Source: Lentilactobacillus diolivorans DSM 14421
GTDB taxonomy: Bacteria > Bacillota > Bacilli > Lactobacillales > Lactobacillaceae
Assembly (NCBI RefSeq): GCF_001434255.1
Contig: NZ_AZEY01000029.1
Coordinates: forward strand, 62,001 to 126,000
DNA: 64,000 bases
Direction: 5' to 3'
Of the stretch, positions 26,399 through 35,011 are shown one piece after another; the stretch's first letter is position 1; each line of letters starts with the position of its first letter. Under the pieces are notes generated by a model, which worked only from the letters and a program-made list of their open reading frames with translations, did no database searches and was not told where the DNA came from. The position numbers were made by a program, and so were the translations under genes.

Positions 26399-27813
26399 TG
26401 AGTTTACTTGAAACTTGCGCTTCATTAATTTATTTAATTTCTGCTGTCTGCTACGTCATTGGTGTTCACATGATGCGTTCACCAAAGACCGCTAAAAATG
26501 GTAACTTGTTATCTGGTTTAGGTATGATTATGGCCGTTGTCATGATTTTGATTGAAATCATTGCTGACGGTAAAATCAGTTTCCCAGGCTGGATCGCGTT
26601 AGCAGCCGGATTGATTTTAGGAATTGGTTATGGGGTTATTAAAGCCCGTAAAGTTCCAATGACTGATGTCCCACAATTGGTTTCACTATTTAACGCCGTT
26701 GGTGGTGGTGCTGCTGCTACGATTGGTATCTTTGATTATACCCGGTTGGCTGCCGGTTCCGGATTGGCTTTAGCCTTTTCAATCCCAGTCTTCCTAGATG
26801 TTGTCATTGGTGGAACGACTTTCTCAGGGTCACTCATTGCGACTGGAAAATTGTCGGGTCACGTTCCCGGTAAACCAATTATTTTCCCTGGTAGTAAGCT
26901 GTTAAACGGTTTGGTTGTGATTGCTATTATTGTTGCTGCTGTGATGATGATTGGTTTTCCAACTAATATCTGGTACATTGTTTTAGGATTAGTTGCTAGT
27001 TTGATCTTTGGTTTATTGATGACATTGCCAATTGGTGGTGCTGATATGCCGGTTGTCGTTTCACTTTTGAACGCGTTTACTGGTTTGGCAGTTTCCTTCG
27101 CCGGCTTTGTTATTAATAACCAAATCTTGATTATCGCCGGTGCTTTAGTTGGTGCTGCTGGGACAATTTTGACCCTGCAAATGGCCGAAGCAATGAACCG
27201 TTCAGTTGCCAATATTATTGCTGGTGGTTTTGGTGGCGGCGACGAGGCTTCTTCTGGTGCCGCTACTGATGTCCCAGCTAATATTACCGAAACAAGCGCT
27301 GACGATGTGGGTCTGCAATTAGCATATGCCCATAATGTCATGATTGTTCCAGGTTATGGATTAGCTGCTGCTCAGGCGCAACACGAAGTTGCCGAGTTGG
27401 CTAAATTATTGACCGACCATGACATCAATGTTGATTATGCCATTCACCCGGTTGCCGGCCGGATGCCTGGTCATATGAACGTTTTGTTAGCCGATGTTAA
27501 TGTGCCTTACGATCAGATGAAACAATTGGATGAAGCTAATTCAATGTTTGAGAATACCGATGTTTCATTGGTTATCGGTGCTAATGATGTTACCAACCCA
27601 CTTGCTCGTGAGTCTGGTAATGCGATTTCCGGAATGCCGATTTTGGATGTTGACAAATCGAAATCCATCGTTGTGATCAAACGTTCAATGAGTACGGGTT
27701 ATGCTGGTGTTCAAAACCCATTGTTTAGTGATGATAAGACAAATATGTTCTTCTCAGATGCTAAAAAGGGATTGCAGGATATTATCGCATCAACTAAGAC
27801 GTATTTGAGTTAG
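26398..27813 (+). CDS. pntB: NAD(P) transhydrogenase beta subunit
   Basis: The 471-residue protein has about nine N-terminal membrane helices (domain II), followed after residue 300 by the NADP(H)-binding domain III, with IVPGYGLAAAQAQHEV, HPVAGRMPGHMNVLLAD and VIGANDVTNP. These are the diagnostic PntB motifs. The start ATG overlaps the pntAB stop (TAATG), which indicates translational coupling. Proton-driven NADPH production is unusual for organisms often lacking a respiratory chain; here the ATP synthase-generated gradient would power it. Confidence 0.95.
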   Translation: MSLLETCASLIYLISAVCYVIGVHMMRSPKTAKNGNLLSGLGMIMAVVMILIEIIADGKISFPGWIALAAGLILGIGYGVIKARKVPMTDVPQLVSLFNAVGGGAAATIGIFDYTRLAAGSGLALAFSIPVFLDVVIGGTTFSGSLIATGKLSGHVPGKPIIFPGSKLLNGLVVIAIIVAAVMMIGFPTNIWYIVLGLVASLIFGLLMTLPIGGADMPVVVSLLNAFTGLAVSFAGFVINNQILIIAGALVGAAGTILTLQMAEAMNRSVANIIAGGFGGGDEASSGAATDVPANITETSADDVGLQLAYAHNVMIVPGYGLAAAQAQHEVAELAKLLTDHDINVDYAIHPVAGRMPGHMNVLLADVNVPYDQMKQLDEANSMFENTDVSLVIGANDVTNPLARESGNAISGMPILDVDKSKSIVVIKRSMSTGYAGVQNPLFSDDKTNMFFSDAKKGLQDIIASTKTYLS

Positions 27814-27841
27814 TTGGTTGAAGTTTACTTTAGAATGAAGA

Positions 27842-27889
27842 AGAGCTAATTATCTGCCTGTATGGGGTGGATAGTTAGCTCTTTTTATT
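27842..27889 (+). terminator. Terminator of pnt operon
   Basis: AGAGCTAATTATC pairs with GATAGTTAGCTCT, followed by T5. Confidence 0.85.
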
Positions 27890-27894
27890 TCGAC

Positions 27895-27923
27895 TTGACA
27901 GTAAGCGTTTTCATTGATATCTT
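27895..27923 (+). promoter_or_regulatory. Promoter with near-cre, upstream of second 5'-nucleotidase
   Basis: TTGACA (27895-27900) and TATCTT (27918-27923) are 17 bp apart. The spacer starts GTAAGCGTTTTCA, one mismatch from cre. It lies about 220 bp upstream of the gene, giving a long 5' leader in which no known riboswitch was recognised. Confidence 0.55.
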
Positions 27924-28145
27924 TAAGATGTTTAAAATAGTTAAAAGGTTTTAATCAGAGATGTATCCAGTGTTATTTATAATTGATGAGGGAAGTTAGC
28001 ACTAATTGTTGGTCATTATCGGGTCATCTCTGAAAAGTCTGAAACTGTTTTAAATCATTTAAGTTTTGTATGAATAAGAGTGATTGCAATCAGATAAAGC
28101 TGTTAGTCGCTTATTGTCATACATGTTACAAAAGGGGAAGATTCT

Positions 28146-30044
28146 ATGAGGACACATCATCATTTATTATCGAAGATTTTGGTATCTGGATTAGTCGTTC
28201 CAGCACTTGGTTTAATTGGCGTAGGGGCTAATCAACCTAACACTGTTCAAGCTGCTGGCGTTAATGTTGTTACGAAAACGGACAATTATCGATCGCCCAC
28301 TCAGCAGCCGGAATACAAGGCGGTACCGAAAAAGTATCGATCTGCCATTCCAGTTCAATTTTTAGGAATCAATGATTTACACGGTGGCTTGTCGACGACC
28401 GGTGATGTTCAAATTGGCAGCAAAACATATAAGGATGCCGGAACAGTTGCCAGGATGGCAAGTTATTTAAACATTGCCCAGAATCATTTTAAGAAAGTCA
28501 ATAAATCCAACAATACATTTCGAGTTGAAGCTGGTGATATGGTTGGTGCCGCACCAGCCAATTCGAGCCTTTTGGCACATGAATCCACCATGCATGTTTT
28601 ACGCGCGATGAACTTTAAGATTGGAACTCTGGGAAATCATGAGTTTGATCGTGGGTTGGCTGAATTCAATCGGATTTTAACGGGCGCCAAACCCGCAGCG
28701 ACTGCTGACAAGTTGGTTAAAAATTATCCGCACCAAGCTTCAAAAATTGATTTGATTGATGCCAACGTGATTCGAAAAACAACTAATAAACCGCCGTATG
28801 GTTATCAACCCTATACGATCCGAACAGTCAAAGCCCACGGGCAAAAAGCTAAAGTTGGCTTTATCGGAATTGACACAACTGATTTACCGCATTTGACACT
28901 GTATAACAATTACAAGGCCTTTAAGCTGCTGGATGAGGCCAAAACAATTGTCAAATATGATAAAGTTTTAAACAAAAAAGGGGTTAAGGCTGTTGTTGTG
29001 CTTGCCCATACGGGAGTTGCTTCCGAAAATGGTAAGACAACTGGGGATGTTGTTGATATTTTAAAGAAAGTTAACCAGATTGATCCGAAAAACAACGTTG
29101 GTTTGTACGTTGCCGGTCATTCTCATCAGTATGCCAACGCGGTGATTGGTAAGACCCGAGTTGTTCAGGCCGTCTATACAGGCAAAGCTTATGACGATAC
29201 GCAAGGCTACATTAATCCTAAAACCGGCAAGTTTGTTGGGCTGACATCTCATGTTTACCCAGTCCTATCGAAAAAAGCTGATAAAAAAGTAAAGTCGAAT
29301 GCCAAGGTAGCAGCGATCGTCAAAGATGCTGATAAACGCGTCGCACCAAAAGTTAATGAAGTTATTGGAAAAGCTGGGACTAATAAGCCAATTACAGGTC
29401 GTCTACACAATACCAGTACAATGGAAAATGCTGCTGGTGAATTAGTTGTCGATGGTCAATTATATGAAGCCAAAAAGGCAGGGACAAATCCTGACTTTGC
29501 GATGACCAATACTGGTGGTATCCGGGCAGATCTTGACGTGAAGTCAAATGGTGATATCACGTGGGGAGCTGCAACGGCTGTCCAACCATTTGGAAATATC
29601 CTCCAAGTGGTAACGATGACTGGTAAGCAAATTGAAGCTGCTTTGAATCAACAATATGATGAAAATCAACATTATTATCTTCAAATTTCTGGATTGAAAT
29701 ATACTTATACCGATACCGGAAATAAAGATCAGCCTTACAAGGTTGTTAAAATGACCAAGGAAAATGGTGAACCAATTAGTTCAACGGGAACCTATCGAGT
29801 TGTAATCAACGACTTCCTGCATGGTGGCGGTGATAATTTCTTTGCCTTCAAGAATACACCGATTGTGGGCTCAATTGGTTCTGATACAGATGTCTTTGTT
29901 AACTACATTAAGGATATGAAGGCTGCAAACACGTTAATTACAGCACCAAAATTGGATCGAAAAGTTTACCAAAAGGCTGGATCGGCTAAGCAGGCGATTA
30001 TTGTTGCTTTACCCATTCAAAATGTCTTCACGGTGAATGAATAG
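28146..30044 (+). CDS. Secreted 5'-nucleotidase family protein (paralogue)
   Basis: The 632-residue protein has a signal peptide (about 1-37, cleavage near VQAAG), then the same metallophosphatase-plus-5'-nucleotidase_C arrangement as the gene at 20368: NDLHGG near 76-81, AGDMVG, GNHEFDRG, AHTG, GHSHQY, and TNTGGIRADLD in the C-terminal domain. The C-terminal domain here keeps the usual N-x-G-G-I-R motif, whereas the 20368 paralogue reads SNDSIRSD. No wall anchor is seen. It likely hydrolyses nucleotides outside the cell so that the nucleosides or bases can be salvaged. Confidence 0.92.
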   Translation: MRTHHHLLSKILVSGLVVPALGLIGVGANQPNTVQAAGVNVVTKTDNYRSPTQQPEYKAVPKKYRSAIPVQFLGINDLHGGLSTTGDVQIGSKTYKDAGTVARMASYLNIAQNHFKKVNKSNNTFRVEAGDMVGAAPANSSLLAHESTMHVLRAMNFKIGTLGNHEFDRGLAEFNRILTGAKPAATADKLVKNYPHQASKIDLIDANVIRKTTNKPPYGYQPYTIRTVKAHGQKAKVGFIGIDTTDLPHLTLYNNYKAFKLLDEAKTIVKYDKVLNKKGVKAVVVLAHTGVASENGKTTGDVVDILKKVNQIDPKNNVGLYVAGHSHQYANAVIGKTRVVQAVYTGKAYDDTQGYINPKTGKFVGLTSHVYPVLSKKADKKVKSNAKVAAIVKDADKRVAPKVNEVIGKAGTNKPITGRLHNTSTMENAAGELVVDGQLYEAKKAGTNPDFAMTNTGGIRADLDVKSNGDITWGAATAVQPFGNILQVVTMTGKQIEAALNQQYDENQHYYLQISGLKYTYTDTGNKDQPYKVVKMTKENGEPISSTGTYRVVINDFLHGGGDNFFAFKNTPIVGSIGSDTDVFVNYIKDMKAANTLITAPKLDRKVYQKAGSAKQAIIVALPIQNVFTVNE

Positions 30045-30104
30045 CAACTGATTTATCAAAGAAATAAAGATAAAGGTAATTGGGTTTCAAATGAAAATAT
30101 TGTC

Positions 30105-30143
30105 AAAAAAAGTTAGGGCAGTTCTTCTGCTTTAACTTTTTTT
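30105..30143 (+). terminator. Terminator
   Basis: A7-GTTA...GCAG stem with CTGC...TAAC-T7 lies 60 bp after the nucleotidase stop. Confidence 0.8.
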
Positions 30144-30297
30144 GTGTCAAAAACCCAGGTTTCTATTTACTTAAAACGAATGTGTAATCATAATGCTAAA
30201 TTTCTTGCGGTTTTCTTCATACATAATTCATAAGTACTTGCTAATATTTCACCTATAGATAGAACTTATACATGCAATTATAACGGAGGTCCTAATT

Positions 30298-33200
30298 ATG
30301 AAGAGCATTAAACATAGAATTTTATTGACTACTGGATTATTGGTTGGTATTACTGCAACCGGTATTAAGGTAAATGCTAACGATGATTTAACGCCAGTCA
30401 ATCAATCTTCGGAAAGTTCAACAACGACAACTGCTAATTCAACTGTTACGACAGAAGCTGTTTCAACAACAGCCACTCCGGCAACCGCTGATAAACAAGT
30501 AAGCTGGCAGACACCACAAGCAGTTGACAGTTCAACGGGTACCAGCCAAACGAACAGTGGTTATGGCGATCAGAACGCAACTGCGAGTGGCACACAAACA
30601 ACAGGTTCGACAGGGCAAGCATCAACTGTTAATTCGACCCAGCCATCGAGTAGCCAGAATTCTCAAACAGTTCAGGAATCTACTGATCAATCGACATCAA
30701 GTCAAGCATCACAAACGCAAACGACAGCGACTCAGTCTCAAACCTCATCATCAAGTAATATGAGTAATGATCAAACAGAAACGACCAATAACCAACAAGC
30801 AACATCCCAACAAGTACAGACGCCAACCAGCACTGCAACAACTCATGAAACAAATCAGGCTAGTTCGATTACCCACAATCAATCAACAAGTCAAAGTACA
30901 ACGCGGACTGCCAGTAATACGCCAAATAATGGGCAAACGAATGTTGGACAGGGTCAATCAGCGAGCCCACAGAAAGCCACAGTTCAAGTGGCAAAAAAAT
31001 CAAATGCCGAGTCAGCCAGTCAATCAAAAGACAATTCTAAGCGTGTGACCGCGACAAAAGCAACTCATCAAGCTAAGAGTAAGGCTAATGATAATCAGCG
31101 GGCAACGCAGAAAACGTATATTTATTACGAAGAGGTTAATCCTAATAATCCGAATGAGTATGGCCGGATTATTTACTCAGAAGTCAAAGACGGCCAAACT
31201 AAATATTATGGGTATAACACACAAGAGAAGAAGTATAGCTTGATTACCGATGCATCGATGCTTGATGAAATAAAAGGGGCATTTGATGATCATAAAGTAA
31301 AGAAATATCACATGGAGGATCTTGAGGAACTTCAGGAGGCCTTACAAGTTGATCCAGATGTTGAGAATGTTGGTGAATACCGGATTATTAAATCTACCGT
31401 TAATCCAGGTAATGACATCAAATCAATTTATGAAGTGGTTCGCAATTATTATGAACTAGGTAAGGGGACGGACGATCGATATGTGATTAATATCGGGAAC
31501 GACTATTATGAATATAATGGAGAAACTGGTGAATTTAATATCGAAAATCCAGTAACCGATGACGTTAAGAAAGCCAAAGAGGCTCAAGTCGTTAAACACC
31601 AATATGCCGATCCTGAAACTTTGGCGGAAATTAAGAAGGCTCTTGAACTGAATCCTGACCTGTCTACCTATAAGAATTATGATGTTAAGACTGTCACGGA
31701 ACTACCGGAAGGCATCACACCAGGTCTATATTTTGTCATTCATGATGGACATATAAATGAATATTCGAAGCCAAACCAGTCAGCAGATGGTGCAACCGTT
31801 GTACCAGTCTATTTCGATGGATACGACTATCATAAGTTTGATAGTGGTAAGTTTGAAATGTTAAATGAAGCAGAGCTCGAAGAACTTAGTGCTGCTCGAG
31901 GAAAAAAGGTCGTAGAGAAACAACTTTTAACTAATGGATCAGACTATACTGAAGCACTTAAAAAGGCTGTAGAGAATGGACACAATTATGTAACTGTTAA
32001 TGGTCAAACTTACATGATATATAGTGTTGCTGATCAAAAAGATGTCCCAGAAGGAACGCCGTCCTATACAATGTTGATTCCACATGCATTGCCAAAAACG
32101 GATTTGAAAGAGGGAGAAAAACTGACGGCTCTTGAAACTGTCAATCCTGGGGCTAAAATAACTGTTACGGATTATTGGCTAACGACTGCTGATGGAGATG
32201 AGGAACCCGAGAACATTGGTATGCAAGGAATCAATAATGGTAAAGTACTGAAATTTGGTAGTGGTCAAAGTGGTCCCGGGGGGATTAACACTGGGGCACC
32301 GACAATCAAGAAAGGGATTGTGAAGGACACGCTTGGACTAGATGGCTATCCGGTTCTCAGCGCGAACGATGAGTCACTAAACTACCTTTTTGACGGGAAA
32401 CCTGGGGACTTTAAAAAGGTTCATAGTAATAATGCTGAATTGAAAATGTTTATTAGCGATGGTAAAGGAGGGTATCATTTTGATAGTGGCTATAACCATG
32501 CATTAATGGATGACGAGGGTAATATGATTGTTTATAACTTACCAAATCAACCAATAGACGAGCAGGGGAAGAGACCAGGAAGCCAATTTTTCCCATTTGA
32601 CGATAAAGACATATTCTTTAATGCTAATGGCACTGCGAAAGATTACAACCCTAGAACAACAAGTGGATCGGGAACTCCAGGAGGCATTAATCACTATTTT
32701 GGTGTCAAAATGGCACTTACGTATATCCATCCAGAAGGTGGTCAGATTTCAGATGACACAAATACTAAGACTGATATGATATTCAGCTTCACTGGTGATG
32801 ATGATTTTTGGCTATTTATTGATGGAAAATTAGTAATTGATATTGGTGGTATTCATGATGCAAAGTCTGGGTCAATTAACTTTGCAACTGGTAAAGCGGT
32901 GACACAAGATGGAATTCCTAATACAGTGGATCTTAAAGAGGTATTGGGTGAAAATTGGAATGCAACTGATTCCCAGCACGAAATGACAATTTTTTATCTG
33001 GAACGTGGAAAAGGTTTGTCTCATTTCAAAATGGACTATAATCTTAAGATTCCATCTCATAGTTATGCTGAACGGGAAGCATATGCTGTCAAAAAGGTTC
33101 CAATTGTAACTGGATATGTGTATGGTGATCATGAAAATTATGCAACAACCGACACCCCACAATGGACATATGGGGTCAACGAGAAATATGGTGTTCGGCT

Positions 33201-33798
33201 TACACCGGATGGACCTGGACCCAACCCAGATCCTGACCCTAAGCCTGATCCCGATCCAACACCGGATCCAGACCCAATCATTCCGACACCTAATCCTGAT
33301 CCAACACCAGATCCGGATCCAATCATTCCGACACCGGATCCTATTCCAACTCCTGACCCGGAACTAGATCCAATCCTACCGGGAAAGCCGGATAAAGAAA
33401 CGGCCTCTAAACCAGATATGGGTTCATCGGGATCTCAAACGGGTAAGAAGCGTTCAGGCAAGTCAACCTCTTCAGCAGTTGGCAAAGCCGGTGTCATGGG
33501 ATTACCGGGACGCGCCAATCAATCAGGTACTTCGACAGGTTCTTCCGGAAAGGCAGTCGATGGGACCTTGTATCTTGCAAAAAATGCAACTCGACCAACT
33601 TCTGATTCACAATTTAAATATGATTTAACTAATGACGGCAAGAAAGCTCGGGTTGGCGAGGATGCAACTAGTATTCAAACAGCATCGGTATTACCACAAA
33701 CCGGCGATAGCCACAATTCAATCTTGAGTATCATCGGAATGGCATTGTTAACAATGCTAGGAGCAGGATTGTGGAAACGGACACGAAAAAAGAGTTAA
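30298..33798 (+). CDS. LPXTG-anchored surface adhesin with fibro-slime domain
   Basis: This 1166-residue surface protein begins with a signal peptide (1-28), followed by a Ser/Thr/Gln-rich low-complexity stalk (about 30-270). Next come three imperfect ~125-residue repeats (about 275-610) with motifs such as EELQEALQVDPD, AEIKKALELNPD and TEALKKAVENG. A fibro-slime/PA14-like domain follows (about 780-930; SFTGDDDFWLFIDGKLVIDIGG in parts). A Pro-Asp repeat region spans about 975-1035, and the C-terminus has LPQTG, a hydrophobic helix and KRTRKKS. Sortase A would link it to the cell wall. Fibro-slime domains occur in extracellular adhesins and may bind carbohydrate; ligand unknown. The ATG follows CGGAGGT. 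Confidence 0.92.
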   Translation: MKSIKHRILLTTGLLVGITATGIKVNANDDLTPVNQSSESSTTTTANSTVTTEAVSTTATPATADKQVSWQTPQAVDSSTGTSQTNSGYGDQNATASGTQTTGSTGQASTVNSTQPSSSQNSQTVQESTDQSTSSQASQTQTTATQSQTSSSSNMSNDQTETTNNQQATSQQVQTPTSTATTHETNQASSITHNQSTSQSTTRTASNTPNNGQTNVGQGQSASPQKATVQVAKKSNAESASQSKDNSKRVTATKATHQAKSKANDNQRATQKTYIYYEEVNPNNPNEYGRIIYSEVKDGQTKYYGYNTQEKKYSLITDASMLDEIKGAFDDHKVKKYHMEDLEELQEALQVDPDVENVGEYRIIKSTVNPGNDIKSIYEVVRNYYELGKGTDDRYVINIGNDYYEYNGETGEFNIENPVTDDVKKAKEAQVVKHQYADPETLAEIKKALELNPDLSTYKNYDVKTVTELPEGITPGLYFVIHDGHINEYSKPNQSADGATVVPVYFDGYDYHKFDSGKFEMLNEAELEELSAARGKKVVEKQLLTNGSDYTEALKKAVENGHNYVTVNGQTYMIYSVADQKDVPEGTPSYTMLIPHALPKTDLKEGEKLTALETVNPGAKITVTDYWLTTADGDEEPENIGMQGINNGKVLKFGSGQSGPGGINTGAPTIKKGIVKDTLGLDGYPVLSANDESLNYLFDGKPGDFKKVHSNNAELKMFISDGKGGYHFDSGYNHALMDDEGNMIVYNLPNQPIDEQGKRPGSQFFPFDDKDIFFNANGTAKDYNPRTTSGSGTPGGINHYFGVKMALTYIHPEGGQISDDTNTKTDMIFSFTGDDDFWLFIDGKLVIDIGGIHDAKSGSINFATGKAVTQDGIPNTVDLKEVLGENWNATDSQHEMTIFYLERGKGLSHFKMDYNLKIPSHSYAEREAYAVKKVPIVTGYVYGDHENYATTDTPQWTYGVNEKYGVRLTPDGPGPNPDPDPKPDPDPTPDPDPIIPTPNPDPTPDPDPIIPTPDPIPTPDPELDPILPGKPDKETASKPDMGSSGSQTGKKRSGKSTSSAVGKAGVMGLPGRANQSGTSTGSSGKAVDGTLYLAKNATRPTSDSQFKYDLTNDGKKARVGEDATSIQTASVLPQTGDSHNSILSIIGMALLTMLGAGLWKRTRKKS
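33225..33368 (+). repeat. Tandem repeat encoding Pro-Asp spacer
   Basis: Imperfect copies of a CCAGATCCTGACCC-type unit encode PDPDPTPDPDP blocks, with two occurrences of IIPTP. It forms the wall-spanning spacer of the adhesin and is prone to length variation. Confidence 0.8.
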
Positions 33799-33849
33799 TG
33801 ATTATTGAAAGACCGTTAAGGAAACAGACTAAATAAACTCAAGGCTATA

Positions 33850-33894
33850 AGCAAGAAGCTAGAACGTACGTGCGTATCTACTCCTTGCTTTTTG
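33850..33894 (+). terminator. Terminator of the adhesin gene
   Basis: AGCAAGAAG and CTCCTTGCT form an imperfect stem with an inner hairpin at GTACGT, followed by T5. Confidence 0.7.
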
Positions 33895-34006
33895 TTATGT
33901 CATTACCGGATGTCATAATCAATCAGTAAGAAACGATTGTCAGAAACTAAACGTGTGCGGTATTATTTATTAATAGAAGGGGGAAATTTATTTAAGGAGA
34001 ATATGA

Positions 34007-34093
34007 ATGCAATTGTTATCAACGTCAAGAAGATACCTGAGAATTTCCCAAAAGAGCGCCTTAGCTGATCGGAGGGCACCCGGTCATGGCTAA
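34007..34093 (+). CDS. Possible 28-residue leader ORF coupled to the coiled-coil gene
   Basis: ATG at 34007 has AAGGAG at 33994-33999, 7 nt upstream, a better-spaced site than many real genes here. The frame encodes MQLLSTSRRYLRISQKSAL and nine further residues and ends at TAA 34091-34093. That stop overlaps the start of the 34086 gene, so ribosomes could re-initiate. An alternative ATG at 34003 gives a different 21-residue frame. There is no similarity to known peptides; it may be a real coupled leader or chance. Confidence 0.35.
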   Translation: MQLLSTSRRYLRISQKSALADRRAPGHG

Positions 34094-34577
34094 CAAACTA
34101 ATCAAATCAAACCTAATTGGTCGTCGTGATTCGTCTGGAAGTGGAGGTGGACCTTTGGATCCTGAAAAATACGCAACTAAACAGGAGCTTCATGATTCAG
34201 AAACCAGGCTTTCTAATCAAATCGCGTTACTTGAGGCTCATTTAGATACGAAGTTTGAAAAGACAAACGCTGATTTGAATCAAAAAATGGATAATATGGA
34301 CGCTAAATTTAATCACAGATTTGATCTTATGGATGCAAAATTTGATCAAAGGATGAATCAAATGGACGCGAAGTTTGATCAAAAGATGGCTCATATGGAT
34401 GCTGAATTCAATAAAAAGTTTGATCAAAATGATATTCGGTTCGAAAAAGTAAATACGCACTTTGCAAATATTGAAGCTGAAATTCAGATGGCCCGAAATT
34501 CAATGATTAGGTGGTATTTGGGCTCATCAATTGCGTTGGTCGGACTAGTCATTGCAGCAATTCATTATTTGATGTAA
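34086..34577 (+). CDS. Tail-anchored coiled-coil protein with hendecad repeats
   Basis: The 163-residue protein has a short polar N-terminus with a Gly/Ser patch (SGSGGG), then a long coiled coil (about 35-138). It includes four exact 11-residue units of the form MDAKFDQRMNQ at about 71-114. It ends with one hydrophobic helix (WYLGSSIALVGLVIAAIHYLM) and no further tail. Eleven-residue periodicity favours a nearly straight or right-handed coiled coil. The topology is probably cytoplasmic rod, C-terminal membrane anchor. The function is unknown. GGAGGG lies 7 nt before the ATG. Confidence 0.8.
   Translation: MANKLIKSNLIGRRDSSGSGGGPLDPEKYATKQELHDSETRLSNQIALLEAHLDTKFEKTNADLNQKMDNMDAKFNHRFDLMDAKFDQRMNQMDAKFDQKMAHMDAEFNKKFDQNDIRFEKVNTHFANIEAEIQMARNSMIRWYLGSSIALVGLVIAAIHYLM
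34296..34427 (+). repeat. Four 33-bp tandem repeats in coiled-coil gene
   Basis: Each unit begins ATGGAtGC.AAaTTtgAtCA and codes for one MDAKF-type hendecad. The copies differ at third positions and a few residues, so the array is not very recent. Confidence 0.8.
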
Positions 34578-34733
34578 TCATGAAATTAAGTATGGTTTGA
34601 CTCAAAGATCGAGGCAAAAATATCTTGCCTTGAAGGACTGAGTCTAAGCATGCAGGGGAGAGTGCTCCGGTCATATAGGTTCCTTAGCTGATCGTTTCAA
34701 AATCAGGAATGCTGCGGCAACCTAGTCAAAACG

Positions 34734-34846
34734 TGCAAAGGAGCCGCAACTCCCGGCCATATAAGCCACTTGATCCCATATTCCCAAACCTGGAATATGG
34801 GAACGAGTGGCTTATATTCTGGGAGTTAACCGCGTCTCTTTGCACT
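34734..34846 (-). repeat. Bulged-hairpin repeat, copy B (reverse orientation)
   Basis: On the minus strand: outer arm GTGCAAAGAGACGC, bulge GGTT, AACTCCC stem, AGA (34821-34819) opposite GGCC (34759-34756), and inner arm ATATAAGCCACT... It has two mismatches in the inner stem. Unlike the other copies it points away from its upstream + strand gene (150 bp off). Its outer 40 nt nearly match copy C, with which it flanks the oppA gene as an inverted pair. Confidence 0.85.
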
Positions 34847-35011
34847 CTCCACAAATTTCAATCAACTTAATTGAACCCGTCGCGATATTATGGGAAAATG
34901 ATTGTCGGACTTAATCCTAAGCAATTATTAGCGTAATCAAAAGGGTTAGCATCACCTGATTATTCAAGCAAATGATGTGATTAAGAAATTATTTAGAAGG
35001 GTGATTTTTAA

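Noticed and set aside
26859-27341. 160-residue frame on the minus strand inside pntB
   Set aside because: It is the antisense shadow of a Gly/Ala/Val-rich membrane gene, with no ribosome site.
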